Origin: Bacillota bacterium
Lineage (GTDB): Bacteria; Bacillota; Clostridia; Lachnospirales; Lachnospiraceae
DNA length: 64,000 nt
Direction of reading: 5' to 3'
Assembly (NCBI GenBank): GCA_023411215.1
Contig: JAEYOY010000041.1
Coordinates: 46,592 to 110,591, forward strand
In this document: one piece after another, positions 18,611 through 26,469 of the stretch
Layout of the letters: the number at the start of each line of letters is the position of its first letter
Numbering within the stretch: position 1 is the first letter of the stretch
The notes under the pieces: model-generated
Database searches by the model: none
What the model was told of the DNA's origin: nothing
The model's input: only the letters and a program-made list of their open reading frames with translations
Translations under genes and position numbers: made by a program

Positions 18611-18668
18611 TATGCTATATATCAAAGAGGAGTCAGAGAGATCCGGCTCCTCTTTGATATATAGCATA
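18611..18668. repeat. Perfect 22-bp inverted repeat (hairpin)
   Basis: TATGCTATATATC... (18611-18632) pairs perfectly with 18647-18668; the loop is 14 nt. It is the first of three consecutive hairpins between the RnfD-RnfC gene and the next gene cluster. Confidence 0.7.
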
Positions 18669-18670
18669 AA

Positions 18671-18701
18671 AAAGGAAGGTCTACCTTGCAAGCCTTCCTT
18701 T
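18671..18701 (-). terminator. Terminator downstream of the RnfD-RnfC gene
   Basis: On the minus strand AAAGGAAGG (18701-18693) pairs with CCTTCCTTT (18679-18671) and is followed by further T residues. It lies 65 bp past the stop of the RnfD-RnfC fusion. Confidence 0.75.
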
Positions 18702-18713
18702 CGTGCTTAAACT

Positions 18714-18755
18714 GCCAGAGTAATCATAGTTATCTAATTACTTGATTACTCTGGC
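18714..18755. repeat. Third consecutive hairpin after the RnfD-RnfC gene
   Basis: GCCAGAGTAATCA (18714-18726) pairs perfectly with 18743-18755; the loop is 16 nt. It begins 11 bp after the stop codon of the fusion gene and may protect the mRNA 3' end or aid termination. Confidence 0.6.
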
Positions 18756-18765
18756 GCATGAATTT

Positions 18766-20538
18766 CTATAATGCATTCTTTGCTGCCCTTACCCTGGCGG
18801 CGAGGTTTCTTCCGGCTGGGCAGGAATAGCTGCAGCTGCCACAGCTGATGCACTCACTAATATAGAACTTCTCCGTCTCTTCTACCCTGCCAAGATCCAC
18901 GAGATTAGCAATCAGATTAACCTTTAGACCACTAGGGCAGCTCTTTATACAATTACCGCATTTTGAGCATTGGGGTGATTCCTTATAGGACGGGTAATCT
19001 CCGGTTGCGATCCAATTCACCGACTGATCGACAACAGCATCTTCCTCCGCCAGATAAGCCTGCATCATGCCTCCTCCGGCAAAAATATTGACAGTACCGG
19101 GACATACAATGTCCATGATCTCCCTGAGCTTCATCCCCAGCCTAACACGTACAACCTCTGTTGTCCTTCCTCTTAAGTCTGCAACCGTGAGAATTCTTGT
19201 GTCGGCTGCCTGCTTCTGATATACCGATTGATAAATTGCATAAACTGTCTGCACATTGAGAACCAGAATCCCTTGTGCTGCCGGAATTTGTTTGTTCTCG
19301 AGACGAAGGCCCAGTATCTCTGAAATCAATATTCTCTCTGCTCCCATAGGATATAAATCCTTTACCTGGTACAGCTTTATGTATTCGGAATAATTTAAGT
19401 CCTGTGTATCTTTCGCTGCTATATAAATACCCTTAAAATCGATACAGCTGGCAATCAAATCAATTCCCTTCTGTATTTCCCTCGCATAATTGCGTAATAA
19501 CCAAGCATCATGTATTAATCCCGGGTCACACTCAACTCCATTGATTATAAAGTATTTCTCTTCTTTTGAAGTCAGCGTTGTCTGAAGCTTACGACTGGTC
19601 GGAAATGCTGCTCCGCCCATTCCGAATATTTCACTTTCTTTGATTCGATTTAGAATATCTGTTGGTGAAAGCTTGTCAATTGCTAACTCTTCGGAAGGTA
19701 TCGAAGAACCAGGTTGCGTTAAATCAATCAACTTCTTCTCATAGCTCTTAGCAGCTACCGCCTTCCCTAATTTTATTCTGGCCTTCTGACCATCTCTGCT
19801 CTTCTCTGCTGCCGACTCGATTACTGCGGTATATAAATTCACTAGCAGGATACCGATCGGAATTGAAATCGGCGAGGCTCCAAAAATCATACCACCAAAA
19901 CCCGCCAGAAAACCCGCTGCAATTCCGGCAATTCTGTTTCTTGTGACAGTGACCGGATCTGTAATAATGATGCATCCCCAGAACAGAACTCCATATGTGA
20001 CAATACTCCATAACGTCAGATCCTGATGAAGGTATAGCCCTGACAGCATTCCTACGATAAATCCCAATGAGGCAAAAGGACGCACCCGTAAAAACAGTAG
20101 TCCAAGCACAATTGCTGGCAGTAAAAACAGCGATCTTGGGAATTGAGGAAAAGACAAATCAAACATCAGCATCACAGGCAGCAAGCCAACCAGAGCCGGA
20201 TTAAGAATGTTCTTTCCCGTCCCTCCCCATAGGTGTTTTCCTATTTCCAGGGCAATAACAATCCCTAAGAGCTGTCCCCATAAGGGAACTCCTACGGTTA
20301 ACAAGCTAATAATAGCCGCAGTCACCGCACCGGAAGCACAGCACCAGAGCTTTTTGTAATGAATGAAGCTAAACAGAAGATCAATCAAACCACCGAAGGC
20401 AACAAGTAAAATAAAGCGCAGTATCCCAATCGGATCGTCGATCCATAACGGCAGATGATACAGTGCTAGTACTTTAAATACATCCGACAGCATATGCTCA
20501 TTTGACCTTCGTACTCGAAGCATCGGAAATGTTGTCAT
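18766..20538 (-). CDS. RnfD-RnfC fusion membrane flavo/iron-sulfur protein
   Basis: 590 aa. Residues ~1-255 are a polytopic RnfD/NqrB-type domain (WGGTGKNILNPALVG, IIITDPVTVTRNRIAG). Residues ~290-590 are RnfC-like: FGMGGAAFPT and INGVECDP form the nucleotide/flavin site. Two 4Fe-4S sites follow, CSKCGNCIKSCPSG and CISCGSCSYSCPAG. The N-terminal barrel of true RnfC is missing, and no clear SGAT flavinylation motif was seen in the RnfD part. It would link a soluble electron donor to a membrane step. It starts immediately after the CoA-binding gene stop, so both are co-translated. The usual rnfG, E, A and B genes are not adjacent. Confidence 0.82.
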   Translation of the reverse strand: MTTFPMLRVRRSNEHMLSDVFKVLALYHLPLWIDDPIGILRFILLVAFGGLIDLLFSFIHYKKLWCCASGAVTAAIISLLTVGVPLWGQLLGIVIALEIGKHLWGGTGKNILNPALVGLLPVMLMFDLSFPQFPRSLFLLPAIVLGLLFLRVRPFASLGFIVGMLSGLYLHQDLTLWSIVTYGVLFWGCIIITDPVTVTRNRIAGIAAGFLAGFGGMIFGASPISIPIGILLVNLYTAVIESAAEKSRDGQKARIKLGKAVAAKSYEKKLIDLTQPGSSIPSEELAIDKLSPTDILNRIKESEIFGMGGAAFPTSRKLQTTLTSKEEKYFIINGVECDPGLIHDAWLLRNYAREIQKGIDLIASCIDFKGIYIAAKDTQDLNYSEYIKLYQVKDLYPMGAERILISEILGLRLENKQIPAAQGILVLNVQTVYAIYQSVYQKQAADTRILTVADLRGRTTEVVRVRLGMKLREIMDIVCPGTVNIFAGGGMMQAYLAEEDAVVDQSVNWIATGDYPSYKESPQCSKCGNCIKSCPSGLKVNLIANLVDLGRVEETEKFYISECISCGSCSYSCPAGRNLAARVRAAKNAL

Positions 20539-20955
20539 TTATCTTACTCCTGCGATAAAGGCATGGAACTTGTGAAAACCAGTACCATATATCATCAAAG
20601 GACATCCAACTGTTGCCTCCACACCAGCATTAGAGCATACCGCTAAGGTCTCCGGATCCGCTACACGGAACAGTATCCGTTGTACTCCCTTATCAATCAG
20701 TTCTTTCACTGCCTTCGCCGCATTTCCCTTATTCAGAAGCACAAAAGCACATTTTGGTATCACCGGCAGTTCCTCCAGCTTTTGATATACCTTTACATCA
20801 TAAGTGGCATTCTCCTTCTTATTATAGGGATATACCTTCATTTGATTATTAATAAATGCCTTATAGACTTCCTTTGAATAGGCATTATCTCTTGAAGAAT
20901 ATCCGACAAAGAGAATATCCTTATCCTTAAAAAAGTCCTTATACAACTTAGCCAT
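20539..20955 (-). CDS. CoA-binding (Rossmann, CoA_binding_2-like) small protein
   Basis: 138 aa. The Rossmann start DILFVGYSSRDN followed by VYKAFINNQMKVYPYNKK and a later CPLMIYG resembles the CoA-binding domain family (YccU/succinyl-CoA synthetase alpha type). The start ATG 20955 has GGGGGAT upstream. Its stop abuts the ATG of the RnfD-RnfC fusion, so the two products probably work together. The family is often annotated only as CoA-binding; the ligand here is not established. Confidence 0.72.
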   Translation of the reverse strand: MAKLYKDFFKDKDILFVGYSSRDNAYSKEVYKAFINNQMKVYPYNKKENATYDVKVYQKLEELPVIPKCAFVLLNKGNAAKAVKELIDKGVQRILFRVADPETLAVCSNAGVEATVGCPLMIYGTGFHKFHAFIAGVR

Positions 20956-21150
20956 ACTAAATCCCCCATTCATAAATATTGATATATCCTATTATACACT
21001 CAATTTTAAATCCTGTCTAATATTTCCATTGTAAAATTGTAGAATTTTCGACTTGCAGAGTTCCTTTCTTCAGACTACCACTCCCGGCACTCTGGGTAGA
21101 ATAAATACAAAGCAATCCAAAAGTCACAGATTAATATAAATATTTATTTG

Positions 21151-21179
21151 TTGACAATTATAATAAACTATATTATTAT
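21151..21179 (+). promoter_or_regulatory. Promoter of the DUF2087 genes
   Basis: TTGACA (21151-21156), 17-nt spacer, TATTAT (21174-21179). The start codon follows 37 nt later. The -35 is a perfect consensus box. Confidence 0.75.
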
Positions 21180-21215
21180 TTGTTTATTATTATAGCAAAC
21201 ATTTCGGAGGTCACA

Positions 21216-21968
21216 ATGAGCATTAATTTTAATGAGTACCCTATTGAGGATATAAAACATGGCTATTGCTATCATGAAGAGACAAAAACCTATCATTGTC
21301 TACTCTGCAATAATGTATTTGAGACAGGTGAGATTTTTCGATACGGTGAGCGATACTTCGATGCATCGAAAGCAATTGAGCATCATATAAAGCAGGACCA
21401 TGGCGGTGTCTTTCATCAATTGCTTGATACAGACAGTAAATACAATACGATAACGGATAAGCAGAAGGAGTTATTAGAATTATTACAGCTTGGTCTGTCT
21501 GATCAGACGATTGCCGGAAAACTGGGCATCTCAGCCTCTACCGTAAGGCATCATAAATTCAGTTTCCGTGAGAAGGCAAAGCAGGCCAAGTTATTTCTGG
21601 CACTATATGAGCTGGCACAGGAGACAACCCCGAATGACAAGGACTGTCTGATTCCCATTCATGAAGGGGCTAAGATGGTAGACGACCGCTATATCACCAC
21701 TAAGGAGGAACAAGAAAAGATAATTACAACTGTATTTTCAAGCTTGACTCCACTAAAGCTGAAGGTCTTTCCCGCTAAAGAGAAAAAGAAGATTGTAATT
21801 CTCCAAAGAATTGTTGAGCAGTTTGAAAGAGGTAAAATCTATCCCGAGAAGCAAGTAAACCAGATACTGAAGGATATCTATGATGACTACCCTACTCTCC
21901 GTAGATATCTGATCGAATATGGATTTATGAACCGCTCAAAGGATTGTCATGATTACTGGGTGAAATAA
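21216..21968 (+). CDS. DUF2087 transcriptional regulator with LuxR-type HTH
   Basis: 250 aa. The N-terminus has a zinc-finger-like pattern (YHCLLCNNVF ... HHIKQDHG). Residues ~80-125 form a LuxR-like helix-turn-helix (LLQLGLSDQTIAGKLGIS, STVRHHKF). The C-terminus is DUF2087 (VFPAKEKKKIVILQRIVEQF, YPEKQVNQILKDIYDDYPTLRRYLIEYGFMNR). The start ATG 21216 was chosen because GGAGGTC lies just upstream; an in-frame ATG at 21180 overlaps the promoter. It is followed 22 bp later by a second, stand-alone DUF2087 gene. Confidence 0.85.
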   Translation: MSINFNEYPIEDIKHGYCYHEETKTYHCLLCNNVFETGEIFRYGERYFDASKAIEHHIKQDHGGVFHQLLDTDSKYNTITDKQKELLELLQLGLSDQTIAGKLGISASTVRHHKFSFREKAKQAKLFLALYELAQETTPNDKDCLIPIHEGAKMVDDRYITTKEEQEKIITTVFSSLTPLKLKVFPAKEKKKIVILQRIVEQFERGKIYPEKQVNQILKDIYDDYPTLRRYLIEYGFMNRSKDCHDYWVK

Positions 21969-21990
21969 GAAGAAAGGCATGGTTAATCAT

Positions 21991-22296
21991 ATGAATAGGA
22001 CGGAGCTATTTTTAGAAATAAGTAAATTTCAGGATCAGGAGGGAAGGCTAACCCTGTTCCCAGCCAAAAGACGGAATAAAATGATATCCTTATACTATCT
22101 TGCAACCAAATTTGAACCGGATATTATCTATACCGAGAAACAAATCAACGATATAATTGAAGCCAATCATACCTTTCAGGACAAATGGCTACTTCGAAGA
22201 GAGCTGGTTAATATCGGCCTTCTCTGCCGCCTAACAGACGGCTCTCAGTATTGGTTGTCCAAAGAAGCACCAAGGATAGAGGATATATTACAATAA
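21991..22296 (+). CDS. Small stand-alone DUF2087 protein
   Basis: 101 aa consisting almost only of the DUF2087 domain (LTLFPAKRRNKMISLYYLA, IYTEKQINDIIEANHTFQD, LLRRELVNIGLLCR). It appears to be a duplicated partial paralogue of the C-terminus of the preceding regulator. AAAGG lies 13 nt upstream of ATG 21991. An ATG at 21979 is too close to that site. It may modulate the full-length regulator by competing for dimer or ligand (inference). Confidence 0.8.
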   Translation: MNRTELFLEISKFQDQEGRLTLFPAKRRNKMISLYYLATKFEPDIIYTEKQINDIIEANHTFQDKWLLRRELVNIGLLCRLTDGSQYWLSKEAPRIEDILQ

Positions 22297-22319
22297 GAGC
22301 TTTCAAGTGTCTTGTACAA

Positions 22320-22368
22320 AAGACTCTCCTCAGGACAGCTTTCCATAGCTGGTCGAAAGGAGAGTCTT
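22320..22368 (+). terminator. Terminator after the DUF2087 genes
   Basis: AAGACTCTCCT and AGGAGAGTCTT pair perfectly (22320-22330, 22358-22368). An inner CAGCT/AGCTG hairpin is present, and T-rich sequence (ATTATTTATT) follows. Confidence 0.7.
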
Positions 22369-22464
22369 ATTATTTATTACTCAATTTATATTATCTTATT
22401 AACTAACTATATCTTAACTATATATTATACCTTATTCTCTTTATATTTCTCTTTATATCTCTCT

Positions 22465-23979
22465 TTATGACTCTCTTCGCAATCTCTGGTTAGCCGTACT
22501 TCGTACCTGGATTGCAGTAATTTCCTCTACTGTCGTTTGATTCGTCGGCAGATCGCAGACCAGGGTCTTATCTGATAATACAGCAACTCGGTCGCAGATG
22601 CCCATAATCTCATCAATATCCGAGGAGATATAGATGATACATGCCTTTTTTTTAGCCATATCATTCAAAAAATTATAGATATCAATCTTACTGGCTAGAT
22701 CAATTCCCCTTGTCGGTTCGTCCAGAATAAACACCTTTGCCCGGTTCATCAACCATTTTGCAAAGATTGCCTTCTGTAGGCTTCCCTCACTATAGGCTAA
22801 TATACTTTTACTCCGCAACAGCGGGATATTAATCTTTGTGATATAGTCCACTGCTGTTTGCTTCATGAAATAGGAATTGATTACATGATTTTTCGTGAAA
22901 CGATGCAGGGATGGAAATGCTACATTCTCATTAGTATCCAGTTCCTGAAAGATAGAATCCTCATATCGGTTTTCCGGCAGCAATGCGATATGGTTACGGA
23001 TTGCCATACCCGGATTTTTAAGCTGAATTGGCTTTCCATTCATGCTGATCTGTCCTTCGTATCTGACTGCACCGAAGAGACATTTGGCAAGAAGCGTTCT
23101 TCCGGAGCCGGCGAGACCGGTTATTCCTAATATCTCTCCCTCTCTCAATTGAAAGTTAATATCCCTGAGTTTATCCTCAAAGCCTAATCCCGAGACAGTA
23201 AAGAGCACCTTTCCCTTCTTCAGATTCATCTTCGGGTACCGCTCCTTGTATTTGGTGCCAACCAGCATATGTAGAATCTCATCCTCCGTTGACTCGCTGA
23301 CGAGCTTCGTACCGACTAATGTTCCATCCTTTATGATAGAGATACGGTCACCGATGGTCATCGTATCATCAATACGATGCGTGATATAGAAGACGCCGGC
23401 CCCTCTCTCCTTAATCCGTTTGACAATATGATAGAGAAGCTCTCTCTCGCTGGGGTTCAGGGCAGCGGAGGGCTCATCCAGAAGAACCACCTTCGCCTCT
23501 GAGATATAAGCCTTGCAAAATTCAATCATCTGTCGTTGTGCCAGCCCTAACGTCCCTACCGTATCCGTTGATAAAATTGGCAGCTGTAATTCATCAATTA
23601 ATCTCTGAAATTGACTGTTCAGCTTTTCAAAATCAATGGTCCGAATAACCTTATTCTTATAGGGCAAATTGTGAAAATACAGATTCTCAGCAATACTTAA
23701 ATTATCCAGCAGTGTCGTATGCTGCTGGATGAATATGAGTTCATTGGAAGAATAAAAAGAAAGACTTTTTGGTTTGACCAGTTGCCCTTCAAAATAAATC
23801 TCTCCGGAATCCGGCTGTATCATACCACTGATCATCTCCATCAGTATACTTTTACCGGAGCCGTTCTCTCCCATAATCATATGCACTTCACCGGGGTATA
23901 GCGAAATATTAATATCATTCATCTTGAAATTCGAGATTTCAAAGTTGATATTCTTAAGCTCAAGCAATGGATTGCTCAC
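22465..23979 (-). CDS. Orphan tandem ABC ATPase of the sugar (MglA/RbsA) type
   Basis: 504 aa with two nucleotide-binding domains. Domain 1 has Walker A GENGSGKS and Walker B VVLLDEPSAALN. Domain 2 has GLAGSGRTLL and VFILDEPTRGID. The signature motifs are degenerate: LGLAQRQM and YSEGSLQKA, where family members carry LSxGxxQ/LSGGNQQK forms. The start is GTG 23979 with AGGAGG 7 nt away. It is transcribed with the DeoR regulator 20 bp upstream and has no cognate permease or binding protein in that unit. A complete importer lies divergently at 25185-29176. It could serve that permease or have become regulatory. Confidence 0.85.
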   Translation of the reverse strand: MSNPLLELKNINFEISNFKMNDINISLYPGEVHMIMGENGSGKSILMEMISGMIQPDSGEIYFEGQLVKPKSLSFYSSNELIFIQQHTTLLDNLSIAENLYFHNLPYKNKVIRTIDFEKLNSQFQRLIDELQLPILSTDTVGTLGLAQRQMIEFCKAYISEAKVVLLDEPSAALNPSERELLYHIVKRIKERGAGVFYITHRIDDTMTIGDRISIIKDGTLVGTKLVSESTEDEILHMLVGTKYKERYPKMNLKKGKVLFTVSGLGFEDKLRDINFQLREGEILGITGLAGSGRTLLAKCLFGAVRYEGQISMNGKPIQLKNPGMAIRNHIALLPENRYEDSIFQELDTNENVAFPSLHRFTKNHVINSYFMKQTAVDYITKINIPLLRSKSILAYSEGSLQKAIFAKWLMNRAKVFILDEPTRGIDLASKIDIYNFLNDMAKKKACIIYISSDIDEIMGICDRVAVLSDKTLVCDLPTNQTTVEEITAIQVRSTANQRLRRES

Positions 23980-23999
23980 TTGGGAACCTCCTGATAATG

Positions 24000-24773
24000 C
24001 TAATTTTCATACACATCGATTGAAGTAAAAAGGGGAATATTATTATCATATATATACTTTTTGTGCCTATCCTCCAGATTAGAATCAGTAAGAATTCGGT
24101 TGGCAATATTCAAGTTTCCGACCCGGTAGAGGGATTTCGACCCAAAGAACTTAGAGAGACATACTACCGTAACGGCTTCCGCAAGTTTGACTGAATGTTG
24201 AATCAACGTGGCTTTCTTCGTACTGGATACCGTTATGCCAACTGTCTCACTCAGCCCGTCGATCTCAACAAAAATATGGTTAAATGAAAAATTCCTAAGA
24301 TTATCAATTGTCATCTGCCCGTAAACAGCACTCTCCTCCAAGTCACCACCCAGTAGAATCAGATTGTTACTTGTAGAGTGGGCGAAGGAAGAGGCAACGG
24401 AAAGATCATTGGTTACTATGGTAAGATTATTGCGACCGGACAGGGCTTTCGCAATGTAAGAATTCACCGGTCCGCTGGTGAGCATAATCGCATCTCCGTC
24501 ATTCACAAGATGAAATGCGGTATCTGCAATCTCCTGATATAATAGAATATTTTTTATTTCTTCATTTTCTTCCCACACCGATTCATCTACATAGTCCATC
24601 AAAACAGCGCCTCCATGAGTGCGCTTTAAAAAGCCTTCATTTTCAAGCTTCTCCAGATCACGGCGTACTGTAACCTCCGTAACATTGAGAAGCTCACTCA
24701 GCTTTGCGACAGATACTTTATGGTCTTTAATCAGGTAGTTTTTTATGATGCGTATTCGTTCTATAGCAAACAT
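24000..24773 (-). CDS. DeoR/GlpR family transcriptional regulator
   Basis: 257 aa. The N-terminal DeoR helix-turn-helix (VSVAKLSELLNVTEVTVRRDLEKLENEG, split here as VSVAKLSELLNVTE and VTVRRDLEKL) is followed by HGGAV. The C-terminal sugar-phosphate sensor domain (DGDAIMLTSG, TIVTNDLSVA, LILLGGDLEESA) follows. It lies 20 bp before the orphan ABC ATPase and divergently from the chvE-gguA-gguB importer. Six ACGAA motifs in the shared upstream region are plausible operators. It is the likely repressor of the importer, relieved by a phosphorylated sugar (family knowledge). Confidence 0.9.
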   Translation of the reverse strand: MFAIERIRIIKNYLIKDHKVSVAKLSELLNVTEVTVRRDLEKLENEGFLKRTHGGAVLMDYVDESVWEENEEIKNILLYQEIADTAFHLVNDGDAIMLTSGPVNSYIAKALSGRNNLTIVTNDLSVASSFAHSTSNNLILLGGDLEESAVYGQMTIDNLRNFSFNHIFVEIDGLSETVGITVSSTKKATLIQHSVKLAEAVTVVCLSKFFGSKSLYRVGNLNIANRILTDSNLEDRHKKYIYDNNIPLFTSIDVYEN

Positions 24774-24864
24774 ATTCTTGTCCCATCTTTAATTAATATC
24801 AAATTCTTGAACTACCATATTTAGGGTATTTCTATGAATATCATACACGATTCCACACAAAAAA

Positions 24865-25080
24865 ACAATAACGAAAATCTCCCAAGATCAAAACGAACAT
24901 AAACGAAAAACAAACCCCGCTTTTTATAAAATGAATAAAAACTACTAAATTAGACTGTTTGTGAAAGATGCATAATATATTTTTATATTTCAACAAATTA
25001 TTGTTGACATCTATCATATAGGATGATATTATTTTTTCATACAAACACAAACGAAATACGAAACGAACATATTCGAAACT
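24865..25080. promoter_or_regulatory. Two clusters of ACGAA repeats, candidate DeoR operators
   Basis: ACGAA occurs at 24871, 24893 and 24903, and again at 25051, 25058 and 25063, with TCGAA at 25073. The second cluster starts just past the -10 box of the importer promoter. The first lies ~100-130 bp upstream of the DeoR start. The spacing suggests cooperative or looped repression. Confidence 0.55.
25004..25032 (+). promoter_or_regulatory. Promoter of the chvE-gguA-gguB importer
   Basis: TTGACA (25004-25009), 17-nt spacer, TATTAT (25027-25032). ACGAA repeats begin 19 bp downstream, in the repression zone. The untranslated leader would be ~145 nt. Confidence 0.75.
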
Positions 25081-25184
25081 AAAATAATATATAAGTTAGT
25101 CGATTTTTACGATTTGTTTTGGTGTCAAACTATAGTTCATCTATAGTAAAACATATATAAAAAAGGAAGATTAAGGAGGCTTTT

Positions 25185-26366
25185 ATGAAAAGAAATTTAA
25201 CAGGTTTTAAAAAGGTATTATCACTTGTATTACTTCTTACCATGACTGCAACTCTTCTGCTCGGATGCAGCAGCAAGAAAGCAGAACCTACTGCAACCAC
25301 AGAACCCACTAAGGCTGCAGAAACCACAGAGACTACTGAACCTGCTGCTACAGAAGCTCCCGCTGCTGAACAGACCGGCGCAGGCAACTATATCGGTATT
25401 GCTATGCCGACCCAGTCCAGTGAGCGTTGGATCAAGGACGGTGCTGCAATGAAGGAAATTCTTGAAGCAAGAGGCTACACTGTAGATCTTCAGTATGCAG
25501 AGGATGATATCCCGACTCAGAAATCTCAGATTGAGAATATGATTACCAAGGGAGCAAAGGTTTTGGTTATCGCTCCGATCGACGGTTCCACACTTTCCGA
25601 TACTCTTGATGCAGCAGCTGCAGGTGGTGTAAAGGTTATCTCCTACGATCGTCTTCTTGTTAATACGGATGCTATTTCCTATTATGCAACCTTCGATAAC
25701 AGACGTGTTGGTCAGCTTCAGGCCGAATCACTGGTTGATGGCTTAAAGAAACTGAAAGGCGATGGCCCTTACAATATCGAGTTGTTTGCAGGATCTCCCG
25801 ATGATACGAACTCTTTCTATTTCTTCCAGGGTGCTATGGATATCCTTCAGCCTTTAATCGATGCAGGTACCATCTCCATTCCTTCCGGTCAGGTTACACA
25901 GGAAGAGGTTGGAACCCTTCGTTGGGACGGTGCTGTTGCACAGGCGCGAATGGATGCTGTTCTTGCAGCAAACTATACGGATGGCAAGACTCTTCACGGT
26001 GTATTATCCCCCTATGACGGTTTATCCAGAGGTATCTTATCTGCTTTAACCGCATTTGGTCTCACCGGTAAGGATCTTCCGGTTGTTACTGGTCAGGATG
26101 CAGAAGCAGCTTCCGTTAAGCTAATTATCTCAGGCGACCAATATTCCACCATCCTTAAGGATACCCGCTTACTTGCTGGGGTTGCCGCAAACATGGTAGA
26201 CGCTGTTCTTACAGGCAAAGAGCCAGAGATTAACGATACCGAGACATATAATAATAATGTCAAGGTAGTTCCTTCTTACCTGCTTGAGCCATTCATCATC
26301 ACATCAGAAAACTATCAGGAATTAGTTATGGACTCCGGATATCTGAAGCCGGAAGACATCAAATAA
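25185..26366 (+). CDS. chvE: ChvE-type sugar-binding lipoprotein
   Basis: Extracytoplasmic binding protein of a multiple-monosaccharide ABC importer (393 aa). Signal peptide with lipobox LLLGC near residue 29, then a Thr/Glu/Ala-rich linker. The mature domain has the ChvE signatures IGIAMPTQSSERWIKDG, LQYAEDDIPTQKSQIENM and VISYDRLL. AAGGAGG precedes ATG 25185. It is followed by a strong 17-bp hairpin before the ATPase gene, which would allow excess binding protein. Likely ligands are aldoses such as glucose, galactose, arabinose or xylose (family knowledge). Confidence 0.93.
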   Translation: MKRNLTGFKKVLSLVLLLTMTATLLLGCSSKKAEPTATTEPTKAAETTETTEPAATEAPAAEQTGAGNYIGIAMPTQSSERWIKDGAAMKEILEARGYTVDLQYAEDDIPTQKSQIENMITKGAKVLVIAPIDGSTLSDTLDAAAAGGVKVISYDRLLVNTDAISYYATFDNRRVGQLQAESLVDGLKKLKGDGPYNIELFAGSPDDTNSFYFFQGAMDILQPLIDAGTISIPSGQVTQEEVGTLRWDGAVAQARMDAVLAANYTDGKTLHGVLSPYDGLSRGILSALTAFGLTGKDLPVVTGQDAEAASVKLIISGDQYSTILKDTRLLAGVAANMVDAVLTGKEPEINDTETYNNNVKVVPSYLLEPFIITSENYQELVMDSGYLKPEDIK

Positions 26367-26386
26367 TTCTTAGCAAAATTTGATAG

Positions 26387-26427
26387 CCAAAATGTCGGTT
26401 AGTTTATGGCACTAACCGACATTTTGG
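26387..26427 (+). terminator. Intercistronic hairpin between chvE and the ATPase gene
   Basis: Perfect 17-bp arms (26387-26403 and 26411-26427) with a 7-nt loop, and no T-run of note. It probably stabilises the upstream chvE mRNA or partly terminates transcription. Confidence 0.65.
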
Positions 26428-26469
26428 TATTAAAGCAGAAAGCAGTACTATAGCTGAAGGAGTGAAAAG

